Positions 1 to 13,028 of a stretch of DNA of 44,536 bases are shown piece after piece; the first letter of the stretch is position 1, and each line of letters opens with the position of its first letter. The position numbers and the translations under genes are program-made. Source of the DNA: Saccoglossus kowalevskii (lineage: Eukaryota > Hemichordata > Enteropneusta > Harrimaniidae); contig NW_003124399.1 of assembly GCF_000003605.2 (NCBI RefSeq), positions 94,357 through 138,892 on the forward strand. Direction: 5' to 3'. Below the pieces are notes generated by a model. That model searched no databases. It had not been told where the DNA came from and worked only from the letters and a program-made list of their open reading frames with translations.

Positions 1-669
1 CCCATAGTAGTGTTTGTCGTGCTTGGTGATTTTCCACGATCACCATCATTTGACTGATTTCAACAGAATGGCGATTATTCAACCCTTAGTTTTCAAATCC
101 CATTTTATCCTCATTCAAAGCCTTGTGTAGGGTCACTTTGTCTATGCAGTCGTCTCTAAAATGATTATTCGGTAAGATTTGGTCATCATTATGTGGTTAT
201 ATTTAAACAAACAAATTTCAAAATCACGGCTAATGCCACTTTAAAGATGACAGGAATGCCCTTCTGCATTTAGTTGTACATTTCATTCGATTTTTCTTGT
301 AATTCTTTTCTCAAAATATTATAAAACCTTAACTAGTATGTTTGTTTCCTACTTTACTGCTTTCTGATTTTCTATGTAAAGTAATTAATACTGAATCTCG
401 AAACGGCTATTTAGGGAATTTTTTTGAAAATGTATTATTTGTTTGGTTGTATCATTGAATTACTGCTCAGATGTACTGTCTATGTATCAGTAACCACCAG
501 GATTTTTTATGCACAATCAGATCTTCCACAGACTTACTTCCCATTATGGTAAACTAAAGTCGTTAGCCAGCATACCGTAGCATGAATTAAATCCCCAGTA
601 CATTCGTGCTCCCCATCACGGATTTATAAATTTACAATCATTATCACATAGTCATGAATGGGTTTTTTT

Positions 670-1250
670 AGCTCCGCTGTCGACTTTGTCGAGCGGAGCT
701 TATCATATGAGTGATTGTCCGTCGTCGTCCGTGTCAATGTTTTACTTTTTCGACTTCTTCTTGAAAACTACAAGCCTGAATGCTTTGATACTTGGTGTAT
801 ATGTACCTTAGGTAGACCTCTCTCAGATTTGTTCATTTCATGATCATATCTTCAATTCTCTAATTTTGGTGAATATTTTTGTCATTTTTGGTAAAAAGTG
901 ATATTTTCGACTTCTTGTTAAAAACGGCAAGTCCAATTGCTTTGATATTACATATATAGGTACTACATGTGGAGCTCTTTCAGATTTGTTCATTTTGTAA
1001 TGATATCTTCAATTCTCTAATTTTGGTAAATATTTTTGGCATTTTTGGTAAAAAGTGATATTTTCGACTTCTTGTTAAAAACCACAATCATTTATGGTCA
1101 AAAATGATATTTTTGAATTCTTGTTAAAAACAGCAAGTCCTATTGCATTGATACTATGCATATTGTTCATTTTCTAATGTTATCTTTTGTTCTTTAATTG
1201 AAATGTGCATTGCTAATAGCGGAGCTATCTCAGCCGAGAGGCTGCTTGTT
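670..1250 (+). repeat. Hairpin-ended non-autonomous repeat, copy 1
   Basis: It opens with a strong hairpin at 670-700: AGCTCCGC pairs with GCGGAGCT, enclosing TCGAC/GTCGA around a 3-nt loop. It closes near 1217-1245 with AGCGGAGCTAT followed by a small hairpin, CAGCC-GAGA-GGCTG. Between them a module starting TTTTCGACTTCTTGTTAAAA recurs at about 747, 904, 1061 and 1107, so the body is built of degenerate tandem subunits of roughly 157 bp. There is no coding capacity. A terminal 3' hairpin is a Helitron feature, but a clean CTRR end is not visible, so the class is left open. Confidence 0.55.
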
Positions 1251-3729
1251 TTTATGTGTTATATTTAACAAAAAAATCACAGCTGTTCAATATGTTATGA
1301 TACTAATCAACACAAATCACATCAATTAATTCAAGCCATTTTCAAACATATTTCAATTTTATTTTATTTATTTCTCCACTATGATGTTTAAGTAAGCATA
1401 CATTTATTATTCCAAGACTGTGCTTTGCTGAACAGTGAATCTATTTCAGATTGACACTTGTTTCTTCAAATCACATTCTTGAAAACTAGAATTTCCCTTC
1501 CTCATATAATTCAGTCAAGGATGCAGTGGCTTAATAAACACTTAAGTTACAGGTACAGCCCAGATACATGTACAACTACAGTAGTTGAATGAATTAACTC
1601 AATTATAGCAAGAGTAAGAAACTGAACTGTACTAGTTTTCAATACATCAATGCTTCACCTGTATCTCCGTACAATACAGTCCCCGATGACCTGTATTTGG
1701 TATGCTGTGCAGTCCTCACTGACCATCGTGATTCAGCGGGGATGATTCACATGCCAAGGTCTACATAAATCTTAATACAAAGACACATATATTCACTGAA
1801 CTGATGTCTAATCTATAGCCCTGGGATAAGAATCTCCACAACTATTAAACTATACAGAGATTCCCATTGCTGTTTCAAAGTCATCCATGCGTTGCAGTTA
1901 CTTGTTATACAGACTCAGTAATAAGTTTATAAAACAATTAGACTATGCCTGCAGTTATATCCACTGCTTTACTGTCTCATATTATTTGACCTACATTAAA
2001 CTGCTGATCATGGCGAAGGTTTACAGTTAACATTTGAGGTAGATGTGGTGAAACAGTTAAATTTTACAGTAGTCGTTAAAATGTGGCAGCCATATTTGAA
2101 GAGTGGACACACATGTCTCCTAAGATCAGACAAATGATCTCAGACACAGAATTGTCACATGTTTAAAGACCCACCAACTCTAACCTTATCACCACAAATA
2201 ACGGTCCACATCAAAAATGTGTTCTTGTATCACTTCGCACGTTTATTGTGTAACTTCGTGCTTTTTGGTGAAAAGTGATTTGTACATACATTGTATGTAC
2301 CTCATTTACTCTATCAGTATTATATGTGCTTATCATATGTGAGCCTATTTTCAAAAAAAAATTTAATTTTAATAATCCAGTGCTTTTATGTACAATCAAC
2401 TATAAGGTTCTCAATTGATATCAACAAAATGTATCATTAGGCCAGACCCAAGAGACAACTTGATCAGTTGATTTTTCAAGTAAAAATACAGTAGTGAACT
2501 AAGATTTGTTTATGACTTTTTTTGTTTTATACATAAAATATAGTTTTCTGCTAATTCTAGATTATGTTAACCTTCGACAAAGACCACAATAGTAACACAG
2601 GAATATATTCCCAAAAGAGTGAACCATTGGTGAAACTATAATAAATAACTGTTGCTGTATATTTTCGTTGTCGTGTTACATTTGGAAATTTGTGGCGAAT
2701 CTGCTGAACAATTTATTGGGGGGGGGGGGGTCTGGCATTATAATATTTTGTTTGATTATGTGCTAAATGTACAACGTGAATTTAACTTTTCGTCATCATA
2801 CAAAAATCAGCATTGATATTTCACATGTCATGTTTGCTACTTTAAATAACGTGCTCCCTAGTCAAGTGATAAACAAGCCAATCATGGTGTGTACATTGTT
2901 TGACAAATTAGTCGCTCAAGACAGCTGTAATAGAAAGTAATAACGTTTCATTAAAACCAGGGTATGGCGTTACGAGTGTGTATTAAAATTGTAAAGTAGC
3001 TGTAGACAGCCTTTAGTGTCTAAATTATAAGATAATTTAAAGGAAGCTGGTCGTTGCACTGTACATGTGCGACATTTGTGTTGATAAACATTGATTTTCC
3101 CACAATCCAATGTGCTCTTTTAATGTAACTCGCACGTTTTGACCTAGTTTCAACATGCACTAATTACCGCTGGTGGATCCTTTGATGCCTTCCAATCACC
3201 ACCGCAATTACCTAGTTAAAACTTAGTAACTTCTCAGTTTGTATCTGTTATCCTGCCTAACAGTCAAAGTCGCCATATTTGTTGAGAAATGAGACCCATA
3301 TCACGTGGATGTGTGGCACGACGATCATCGCCTTCCAATGTTAAGCCATTGTACTGTTTGTTAGACATCGATGGAAATACAGTTTATTATTTTCTTTTTA
3401 TCCACACATGTTAACAGAGTATATACTTTTTTTGCGTCCCAGTCTCGTTAACAATGCATGTATACACTTTCCCTGTTAACCGGACACTTTACCAAAGTAT
3501 ACACTCTCATTGTTTACCAAGACTCATCAAGAGTGATAACCAGACCCTTTCTTTCAAAGACAGCTTGCCAGCCAATTAAATTCTTCAACAATGACAATTA
3601 ATATAATTAGTTTCCTAAGTAAACAGACACATGTTTACATAGACAGTGTATTGTATCATCAATTAATCCAAAGAAATTAATCTACAGAAACAGCTGTATA
3701 ATTTACTCATCAAACTATGAGTAACAGTA

Positions 3730-3937
3730 CTGTAGAATACTTTATATTCGCTTGGAATTTATTTTCGCTATTTTCGCTGAAGGGATGACTCTGTGAAAAT
3801 AAAATCCAGCGAATATACATTTTCTCCTATATTTTACATTAATCTCATCAAAAATCAGTGAAAATAAATTCCAAGCAAAACGCCCAAAATACCTTTTCAG
3901 CGAAAATTAATTCCAGCAAAAATAAAGTATTCCACAG
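3730..3937 (+). mobile_element. TA-flanked MITE, family A, copy 1
   Basis: This is a 208-bp element flanked by TA dinucleotides. Its ends are inverted copies of each other: it begins CTGTAGAATACTTTATATTC and ends with the reverse complement of a near-identical sequence, ...AAAGTATTCCACAG. Inside, TTTTCGCTTGGAATTTATTTTCGC and its inverted forms are repeated, so much of the element can fold back. There is no coding capacity. Two other copies lie at 5728-5922 and, inverted, at 11501-11693. The TA duplication suggests Tc1/mariner-type mobilisation by inference. Confidence 0.75.
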
Positions 3938-5727
3938 TAATCAATGTGTGCTTTCTATACACCTTTACTCCCAATCAAGACTTCACCATAAAAGTTAAGG
4001 CATCAAATCTACTCATGAAATTCCTGCATACAAATCTTCAATCTTTTTTTTTCATCCTATACTAGATGCGTTGATGTAAAACACATTTTTACACATCAAA
4101 AATAAAACATCAATTCACCGATGAAATAAAAGTGTAGACAGCTGCTGATCGATAATGTTGATATAATTGCTACTTTTTTTATGTAACCTGTGTCCTAGTT
4201 AATGCATCATGGAAACTCAGTTTATTGACGTCTGTCTGTGATCATATAACTCATTTTGTTCTTAAGTTTGAGTTGACATTTAAAAAAATAATAATCACTG
4301 CATAACCCTGTATGACATTGAAATATGACTGAATATATGCAGTTTCTCTTTGTACCAAATTTAATTTTTTTTTCTGACTAAGTTCAATTTGACCCGAGAC
4401 CTCCATTAACTCTAATTGCCTTATCTGAGATAGTAGGGCAGCTGCTCTTGAGTGGTAACCAATCACCATCGCCTTAGATAATTTTAAGATAGCTGTTTTG
4501 TAAATCGGCGATATTTTGAATGTACAGAACTGAATTAAATGTAAATTATTTGTAGATAAACTGTGATAGAATTTGTAATGTTGGTTTCTCAAATTTTCAT
4601 CGTTTTGGGACCCGGTGATATAAAAATTTGTTGAGTTTATTTTTTAATTATTTGATTGGAAATTCCATTTACAGGTTATTAGAGTTGATTCCAGTTACCA
4701 TATATAATCCATCACTCATTTTAACGAGGATACATTGTACTATAATGGCTTTTAGCCAAAAAGAAAAGAGGAGACAAGTGATGTAGCTCTTTTTCACTGC
4801 TATGTGTCAGTCGACCACAGTCAAACCTTTGTGCTGGGCAGACAAACTCGCCCTTGACAATATTATATTGTACATACGTTTAATAATAGGTTAATTTTCT
4901 GCCAAGTAAATGACAAATTGTGAAATGATAAGATTCAATTACATTCATTTACCAGTAGATGGCTACATGCATTGACCTCAAGCATTGCCCATTTAACGTC
5001 TTGTGTAGAAGTTTCACATGGTATATACCAATGAGAATAGACCATTTCTTTGTTATATCGCAAAACATGATATTATAACCAATTTTAATAGAGAAATCCC
5101 AATTTCATTGAATTCTTCCAATTCTTGTGTTCTTATTCCTAAAAGCGGGACCATTTTTTCAGACCTAAATGTTGGTACAACGTGAAAATGTATATTTTAT
5201 GTTTATTTCTATAATTCATCATTTTCACCGAATTGACTTAATTTCCCATTTTGAACGTATATGTAAAACATCTACGGATTCACAAACATATTTTGTGTAA
5301 AGGCGACAAAAGTTGGGCATTCCGACGGTTAGTGTCCGAATAACACGTACGTGTATGTGGGGAGTTTAAATCCAAACTATAATAACGGTTTGTATGTATT
5401 TATGAGACACAATATATCAAGAGTAATGGCCTATGCGTGCCACAGTGCAATTATACAGTTATATAGTCGTAATACAGCTTAGATACTTTAATGCTTGGAT
5501 TATTCTCTCACTGTAATGTCTGTAATTTTGTCTGCATATGCATCATAGTGTAGCTCATCCGAATGAAACTCGATTTGACATTTCAATTTTTATTATTTCG
5601 TTAAAAGTTAACAATTGTGATGTAATCCAGATAAGATTATAACAGCTTCAATGGTTTTATATTTTGAAATTGTGATTTGTTTCATCAATGATTTTGTGTA
5701 AATCTTTAGGTTCAGGACAATACTGTA

Positions 5728-5922
5728 CTAAGAATACTTTATTTTCGCTTGGAATTTATTTTCGCTGAAGGGATGATTCCGTGAAAATAAAATCCAGCGA
5801 ATATACTTTTTTTCCTATATTTCAAAATTAAACTCATCAAAAATCAGTGAAAGTTCCAAGCAAAATGCCCATAAAGCCTTTTCAGCAAAAATTAATTCCA
5901 GCGAAAATAAAGTATTCCACAG
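5728..5922 (+). mobile_element. TA-flanked MITE, family A, copy 2
   Basis: It is a close relative of the 3730 element in the same orientation, with the same internal order: AGAATACTTTATTTTCGCTT, the GAAGGGATGA segment, a central AT-rich part, then GCGAAAATAAAGTATTCCACAG. It is about 13 bp shorter than copy 1. The right flank reads TT rather than TA, so one side of the target duplication has mutated or the end has shifted. It lies about 230 bp upstream of the first recognised SHB-like exon, probably in an intron. Confidence 0.72.
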
Positions 5923-6156
5923 TTTTAATCTCCTCTCCGACTGGTGTCTATTTTTCCACTATCAATGTCGCAACCTGGCAATTATATTTTTACTGTTGAG
6001 TGGAAATGTTAGCAAAACTGTAATCTGGGTAGATACGTTAACCATTACACCATATTTGGTCAAATTGCGCTATGAGGAACTACCAGTATATTTAATTGTT
6101 TATTTTATTGTTTATTAATTAATTTCTTTTATTGACTCTTTCTATAATTACTACAG

Positions 6157-9100
6157 GCGATGCAGAATTAGAATCACCCAAGAGAATGGAGTCACCAAAA
6201 AAATTTACCATAGATTATTCCAAGATGTCAGAGCCGATACAATGTCCTCAGTCTCCGAAGACTTTAGAAAACATGAAAACTACCGATAGTCCACGTCAGT
6301 CACCAAAGAAAACAGGTTTGAAATTGGATATCAAACCAAGAATTGAAACACTGGGAGAAACAATAGATCCAAGTATACCATTAGAGGAACAAAAGTAAAT
6401 ATTGCTAACTTTTTTTTGACTAAACATACCATAGGTCCGCTGAAGCCTTTGGGATGGGTTTCTGTCCTGCGTCCGTCTATCTATTTGTCTGTCTGTGCAC
6501 GACTTCTTCTCAAAAACCGGCAAACCGATTGACTCGATTTTTGGTGTGTGGATGCCTTGATGAGTGTAGATGGTAATTTGTTCATGAGAAGTTGATCTGC
6601 CAAAAATTATGCAAATTAGCCCCCCAAAACTTTAAAATTTCTTCTATGCTACTATGACACTAAGTGGTCTACAGTGCTGATATTGATAGTGCATGTGCCT
6701 TGGGTTGTCCTCTATCAGTTTTGTTAATTTGGTAAGGAAATTTTCAATTTCCTAATTTTGGCGAATATTTAAAAAAAAATTTTTTGGTCAAAAATGCTAT
6801 TTTCGACTTCTTCTCTGAAACTGATGGTCCGATTGCACTCAAACTCGCGTGGTATATACCTTGGGTGGACCTCTATCAGATTTGTTCATTTTGTGTTGAC
6901 ATCTTCAATTCTCTATTTTTAGCAAATATTTTGTCATTTTTCATCAAAAATAGTGCTTTTGACTTGTTCTTCAAAACCAGTACACATGTAGCTTGGATGA
7001 CACTTCACCCTGTCACTAAAAGTGGCCAAATTTATCAAAAATTTCAGAAATTCGTGATTTTTTTCATTACCTTTTCCTTAATGCACTACAGTTGTCAGAA
7101 AATGGACAAAACTTAGGAATATTATACAATGATGCCATATTGAAATTATATGCTCACAGGGAGATATGTAATGTTTCCCAACTGTTTCTCATTCTCACAT
7201 AGCACATGGGAGTTCTAAGTTTTCTTTGATTGGTCTATTGTGATTGTAATGAAAACATAACCACTCAACATATTTAAATGTATATAGACATGATTGATTT
7301 TGGTGGAAAATTATGCAAATTGCCTAATTTACATACCAGTATTTAGGCTATTTTGGTGATATCTTGAGAACCATTTAATATGTTTAAATAAAATTGATGC
7401 ATAGATGTGTTGGGGCAGTTTCCAGATATATTTTGTTTTTGGTGGAAATTAGATAATTTGCATATCAGCTAGTGAAATTCAAGCTATTTGGGTGCTATTT
7501 CAAGAACCATTCAACATATTTCAACAAAACTTGGTATATACACGTATTACAAATTCAGATAATTGCAAATATCATGTTATGTTATTCTCTCAACACACTG
7601 GAGTTCTTTTTAGGCTCTCTTTGATTCTAATTTTATTTAATATTTCTGTTATTTTTGTAAAAAATTCCACTTTTCAGCATTATGTTTTATTGTCTCACTC
7701 ACTGCCTTTTGGGGTATTTGTCATATACAGCACTAATCTTTTGTACAATAGCCGTTGAGCATCAGGCCATTGGCCTATTTTTTTGTTTTTTATTTGTATG
7801 GTAATTGCATTATGCACTACGGGTTTTTTGGCCGTCACTATTTCTACATTTGTGCTACATGTACATGTACATGTATCGCCATTGCATAGCACATATATTG
7901 TGCATTTTTCATTTGCCTTGCCTTGCCTTGCATCACTCATCTTGAGGCAATAAATATAAATAAATAAATACAATAAAAGGTGTATCTGTTAGATTATGAT
8001 TATTTGATTGTTTTTTGATTATAATGTATTTTCCTAGGTGGTATCATGGTAAATTATCCCGACACGAGGCAGAGAGTATTCTTAGAATTTATGATGATTG
8101 GAGTTTTTTAGTGAGACAAAGCGAGAGTGGTAGTGCCAAAGACTATTCATTATCACTTAAGTAAGTACTTCTCTCTGTTTTTAAGATAAATGCATGTCTT
8201 AGATAATCGTTATCAGAGTATCTGGGAGTTATTATTTGTAGAACATTTTTCATTTATGAAGCAGAGAAGCCATCTTGGAAACAAATTAACAAACAATTGT
8301 TCTTTATTTGGAATTCAAATTTCCTAATAAGGTAGGATATACATATCCCACTAATTTAATCTGTAATCTGAAATTCCAAATGTTGTAAAAAAAAATAAAA
8401 TAAAAATATATTTATGTGATAGCATGATAATCTTAGTAACCAAAAGTAAATATATTCTCTAGTTCATATGTACAACTACTATAAATAGGCGATAAATTAT
8501 ATCAACTTAATTGGTTTCCCTCTTCTAATATTTCTACCTCTAGTAGATGATTAAACAGTCCATATAATACCAGCTTTATTTTAAATCTTGTGTTATTATG
8601 ACTGTTTCAATAAGGAACAAACTGCTGAGTAACCATTGTGCCTGGGGGGCAAATAACATAACATTATTTGTTGAGGTTTTTGAAAAAAATCTATTAAATA
8701 TTGTATTATTTAATATTATGATTACATGTGGCCATTTCAATTTAATATTATGATTACATGTGGCCATTTCAATTTAATATTATGATTACATGTGGCCATT
8801 TCAATTTAATATTATGATTACATGTGGCCATTTCAATTTAAAATATTGTTAGTCTGCACAATTCTAAAGTGAAAACATAACTCTTGGAATAGTACAAATA
8901 ATTTTTCTTTGCTTTGCAGAGGTGTCTTGATGTAGCTAAATAGATAAAAATTATGAAAATCTATAAAGCATTAAAATACTTTATATTTTCTTGATTCTTT
9001 CCCCCAATACATGACATTGGAAAATAACATGAGAGGGTTTCCTAACTTGTTTTCATGGAAACAATGACTTTGTGATTGCTTTAAACCTTACTCTGGTGGC

Positions 9101-12100
9101 CATTTTGAATTGAAGAATAATCAAAACACATCAAATTGAGATTTGTAATTTAAAAAAAAGTAGTTCAGAGACCCCAAGTTTTTTTCTTCACTTTTTCTAA
9201 CTATTGGTCACAGTTGACACAGGAAAGCTTGCAGGGTAGCTGAAATAAATGGCTACAAAAGGTGTCAGTATGTGATGTGTTAATAATTTGTTGAAATGTC
9301 AAAATATTTATGAATCAATGCTTTGAACAACAGAACAGTTTCCATGCCAACAATTGTATTTTATTTAATTTCGAACCAAATATACGTAAATTCCAATTAG
9401 CTGAAGATTTTTTGATCAATATTTTTGGTTGATATTAAAAATCTTAACGTATGAAATTTCCATTGTAAATTAGTTTGGAATTTATTTACCACTAATTTCA
9501 GATTCCTTTATTTCAGGTGTCGCTTTTATTTGTCAAAGTAAGCAATTTTGTGAATGGGTAATATTTTAGATTCATCCATGTCGCTTAGTAGTAGGCATAG
9601 AAAAATCAAAAAAATCATACAACTAAATTTTGTCATGTATGTCCATATACAAATTGCATTCACTTGAGCAGCCATTGTGTTTTCTGTGAATAAAAAAAGA
9701 TTGAGTCAGGCTATCATTAGTTCCACTTATCGTAGATAGCTTTCCATATAAGGGTTTCTCAATAGGCCGTCTCTCATTAAGTGTGATTCAGGTGTAATAG
9801 TGTGTTTAAGGTACTACTCATTAAATTCCCTGTGTGGGCAGGTTATCTTGCTAGATCTTCCAGTATCAAATTTACATTATGTCACTCATTATGGTAATGC
9901 ATCATGGGAAATAAATGACCATTCTCAGTACCTCAAGTGTGTGCATCTCTGGAATATTCTCACTGTGTTTTGCACATTGCACCATGGGAAATAGTTGACA
10001 AAGTAAACATTTGCGTAACGCAATAGAAGAACTGATACTTTATCAATTTGTTAGAAATTGTCCAAAAAATGTGGAAATATTTGAGTAAATTTTAATTTTA
10101 TAAATTAAATATGCACCCAATCGGTTTAATTTAAAGCCGCTAAAAACGTGAAACAAAAATTGGCTCATCATGAAGACATAATAAAGATTGAATATTTATT
10201 AAGTGAATAGGTTGAAAATTAACACAAAACAAATAGACATGTTTTAAACTTGGTTCCAAATCTCAACTGATCTGTAATATTTCACTTGTTGCTGTGTAAA
10301 TAATTTCTGAAAAATAATGGCTTATAAGACCAAATATTTTCTTATTTCGGATTCTCAGTCAAGGGTAGTATTTTTTATTGGTATCTTATGATGTATATCA
10401 ACTAATATTGCATTGGGGGGGGGGAGGTACCCGGTACAGGTTACAGGAAATAAAAAAGGCATTTTACTTTTTTACAGGAAATAAAATGAAAGTTCCATTT
10501 ACAGTAAAAATAGGTTCTTACACTTTGCAGATGAATCAAATTCCTAATTACATTTTTATAATATATTTGATAATTTGTGTTTAAGAATCAAAATTGAAAA
10601 TTGCGTAAGAATTACGACATTTAATGTGGAAAATGCTTTATACGCTTACAAAAATATAAGATCTTTGTACAAATTACGGACGAATAAAATAGCTGATTAC
10701 ATTTTACACCTTGCCCATGTCTACGAATTTACGTTTTTTATTTATTTAAATTACATTATTACGAAAATAAAAACAATTGATTACAGCTTATGAAAATACC
10801 CCTTGCAGACCCTCTGCATACATTGAAATGAGCTGATGTGTTTCAGTGATATGTAAAAATAGCCATTATAAGTTTGAATAGAGATGACAAATTTAACATC
10901 AAAATGACACTGAAAATTGCATTTATATCATTTATATCATTTCCTTCAATGAAAATACAAAAAACACATAGAATACAAAAACACATGTAGCAGACATGAC
11001 GTCACTTCTACAATGGCTGATGGATCACTGATGTTTGCTTTTCTGTATAAAATATTGTGTGCTGTCTGTGATTTGTACTATAGAACACAAAATGTGTTGA
11101 CCCCCGGAAGTTTAAAAATCATGTGTTCAATGCTGAATCGAATAGATGCATGGTATTTGTGGTACTGAGAATTGTCATGAATTTTGCGAATATTGATTAA
11201 TCTCTAAATGTCATTCTGTAATAGTGTATTTAACATACTCTTCACTTTAATTCCATGTGTAAACACATTATTGACTCTGAGTACCAAATATACATACGCC
11301 ACTCTTCATGGTAATGCATCATGGGAAATATACAACACCTACATGTATTTGTATGTAAAATGCAAATTTCATGAAATTTGGTCATTGCAAATGCCCTCAA
11401 ACTATCTAATCACAATTTCCTGCCTTCAGATTATTTGCACCGGAAATCACTTTGCAGACTTGTTCTCCTTGTGCAAGGTGACACAAACACTCGTATTCAG
11501 ACTGTATTATTTTCGCTGGAATTAATTTTCGCTGAAAAGGCTTTTTGGGCGTTTTGTATGGAATTTATTTTCACTGATTTTTGATGAGTTTAATGTGAAA
11601 TATAGGAAAAAAAGTATATTCCCTAAATTTTATTTTCACTGAATCATCCCTTCAGCGAAAATAAATTCCAAGCGAAAATGAAGTATTCTACTATTTGTAT
11701 TACATGCCTCCCAGATCATATACATGAACTTTAAAGGGTTCTTCCAGACAGAGAAACAAGGGCGCAGCACCTGCATATCAAAATACTCATCAGATTATAA
11801 TGTCTTAATTTCTGAGGTTTTAGGACCTATAATTACACGCTTCAGAGGTGTGCTCCCTCTTAACACTTTTTTTATAGAAAAACTCCTGATTTTAGTCTCC
11901 AAAACAAACCCATACATGTTAACAAAATTCATTTGAACTTTTGTAAGCTTGATCACATGTTCTCCGCATAGCAACACAGTCTGTACCCATGGCAACAGTC
12001 AATACGTGCTTAACTGGAGTGTGAATTACTACCTGTATGTTCCTTTTCTAAACCCCTTGTATTGAATATTCATGAAAATTTAAGCATACAATAATTATTA

Positions 12101-12447
12101 CAACAAAAATCCAGCTAAACTTGGATAATTAACAGCTGTGTATCAATGGTTTGTACAAATGACAGCAGTCAATGCAGAATTTGATCACTGGACCCTGGGC
12201 TTTTCTGTTCTAAAACATGTATTGCATATGCATGTAATAAACCTCTACCTTGTTCATTTCTAGGAGTGCAAGAGGATTCATGCATATGAAGATTGTAAGA
12301 CACAAAGAAGGTTACATTCTCGGTGAATTCAGCAAGCCATTCCACATGATTCCTGATATCATAGATCACTATTCTAAAAATAAACTCAACATCAAAGGTG
12401 CAGAACACATGCGATTACTTCACCCAATCACAAGTCAACTCCTTTGA
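6157..12447 (+). CDS. SHB-family SH2 domain adaptor, 3' part (three terminal exons)
   Basis: Exons are 6157-6394, 8038-8160 and 12264-12447 (TGA), with AG/GT borders and matching phases (1, 2, 2), giving 181 C-terminal residues. The first exon is basic and Ser-Pro rich (repeated SPK/SPKK, possible proline-directed kinase sites). The other two encode one SH2 domain: WYHGKLSR start, FLVRQSESG with the phosphotyrosine-binding Arg, GFMHMK, and the ending IKGAEHMRLLHPI. An SH2 domain at the extreme C-terminus ending in that motif is typical of the SHB/SHD/SHE/SHF adaptors, which link phosphotyrosine receptors to downstream signalling; the exact paralogue is not assignable. The start codon and upstream exons are not seen. 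The introns carry repeats and MITEs, but the SH2 exons are intact. Confidence 0.88.
6434..7775 (+). repeat. Hairpin-ended non-autonomous repeat, copy 2 (diverged)
   Basis: It fills most of the intron between the first two SHB-like exons. It starts GGTCCGCTGAAGCC with a TCCGTC-rich stretch like copy 1, then repeats the CGACTTCTTCTC... module near 6498, 6802 and 6960, with the same companion phrase TCAGATTTGTTCATTTTG. It ends near 7745-7775 with AATAGCCG... and a small hairpin AGGCC-ATT-GGCCT, the counterpart of the GAGA-loop hairpin closing copy 1. It is longer (about 1.3 kb) and more diverged, with extra related modules around 7300-7550. Boundaries are approximate. Confidence 0.5.
8712..8839. 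repeat. 32-bp tandem repeat, four identical units
   Basis: The unit starts AATATTATGATTACATGTGG and is 32 bp long. Units begin at 8712, 8744, 8776 and 8808 and show no differences between them. The array lies in the intron between the two SH2 exons. Identity across all four units implies recent expansion. Confidence 0.95.
9779..9923. repeat. Dispersed repeat pair, unit 1
   Basis: This stretch is similar to 11206-11336. Both start with a GTAATAGTGTRTTTAA-like phrase and end with ATGGTAATGCATCATGGGAA. It lies in the SHB-like SH2 intron. A further CACCATGGGAAATA occurs at about 9980. There is no coding signal. Confidence 0.5.
10426..10818 (+). repeat. Dispersed ~390-bp repeat, copy 1
   Basis: It starts GGTACCCGGTACAGGTTACA and ends near TTGATTACAGCTTATGAAAA. 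It is clearly homologous over its whole length to 25112-25510 in the first intron of the TM6SF gene, with few substitutions and short indels. There is a G10 run just upstream. It has no coding capacity and no clear terminal inverted repeat. A transposable-element origin is likely; the class is unknown. Confidence 0.75.
11206..11336. repeat. Dispersed repeat pair, unit 2
   Basis: This is a diverged partner of 9779-9923. The best match is the end, CTTCATGGTAATGCATCATG followed by GGAAATA. Read on the other strand, the core is TTTCCCATGATGC. Confidence 0.5.
11501..11693 (-). mobile_element. TA-type MITE, family A, copy 3 (inverted)
   Basis: This is the reverse complement of the 3730 and 5728 elements: TTTTCGCTGGAATTAATTTTC at the left, then TTTTTGATGAGTTTAATGTG and TCATCCCTTCAGCG inside, and GCGAAAATGAAGTATTCTAC at the right. 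About 9 bp of the left terminal repeat are missing and the right end is degraded, so the target duplication cannot be read. It lies in the SHB-like SH2 intron. Confidence 0.72.
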
Positions 12448-13028
12448 AAAAATCTCCCGGTGTCCCATACCTACATCTATATTTGTGATAAAGCTGTTGC
12501 ATTCTGTGGGTGCCATAATGGGTCTTTTCATCCCGCAGGCTAATTACGATAAACCCACTCGTTGCTGGTCACATGTATAAACCTGAACACCTTGAAGACG
12601 CATAGATTATTTTGTTGTTTTTCTCTGTTAACTGCCAAAGATGTATAGACTATGTTTTGTTTTATTTTACCTCATATACCAAAGACTAATACACTTTGGG
12701 CAGTTCACTAATGTATGTAAATTTATTCATAATTTTGTGGAAGCATTGCAACATGTTTTACATACTAGATATCATCGTTGAAATCCCAGTTATGGCTAAT
12801 ATGCAAATTATGCACCTATTACAACAAATTATCATTAGAGATATAATTTGACATCCATGTTTCTACTCTACATATCACTTTAGATTATAGCATTAAGTCA
12901 CATAACAATGTAATCGTATATATGTGATAGATGTAATCCATTGTTTTTATTGATTTGTACCGTATTCAGTCAGTTCTACGTACAGTCTGTAACCAGTAAT
13001 CGTATCTGTGTTGCAGATGAATGTTTTG

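Larger units (their letters stand above)
1..6156. other. Region without recognised exons upstream of the SHB-like exons
   Basis: I see no convincing exon on either strand. Open frames are short, AT-rich and lack recognisable motifs. The earlier exons of the SHB-like gene may be here but unrecognised, or may lie outside the window. Identified contents are a hairpin-ended repeat near the left end, two copies of one MITE family near 3.7 and 5.7 kb, and a G10 run near 2720. The rest looks like ordinary intronic or intergenic AT-rich DNA. Confidence 0.5.

Noticed and set aside
670-700. AGCTCCGC hairpin as a transcription terminator or riboswitch
   Set aside because: Eukaryotic context and association with a dispersed repeat make a transposon-end role more likely.
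4251-4592. 113-codon minus-strand frame
   Set aside because: No recognisable motif, no splice or promoter context, AT-rich composition; likely chance.
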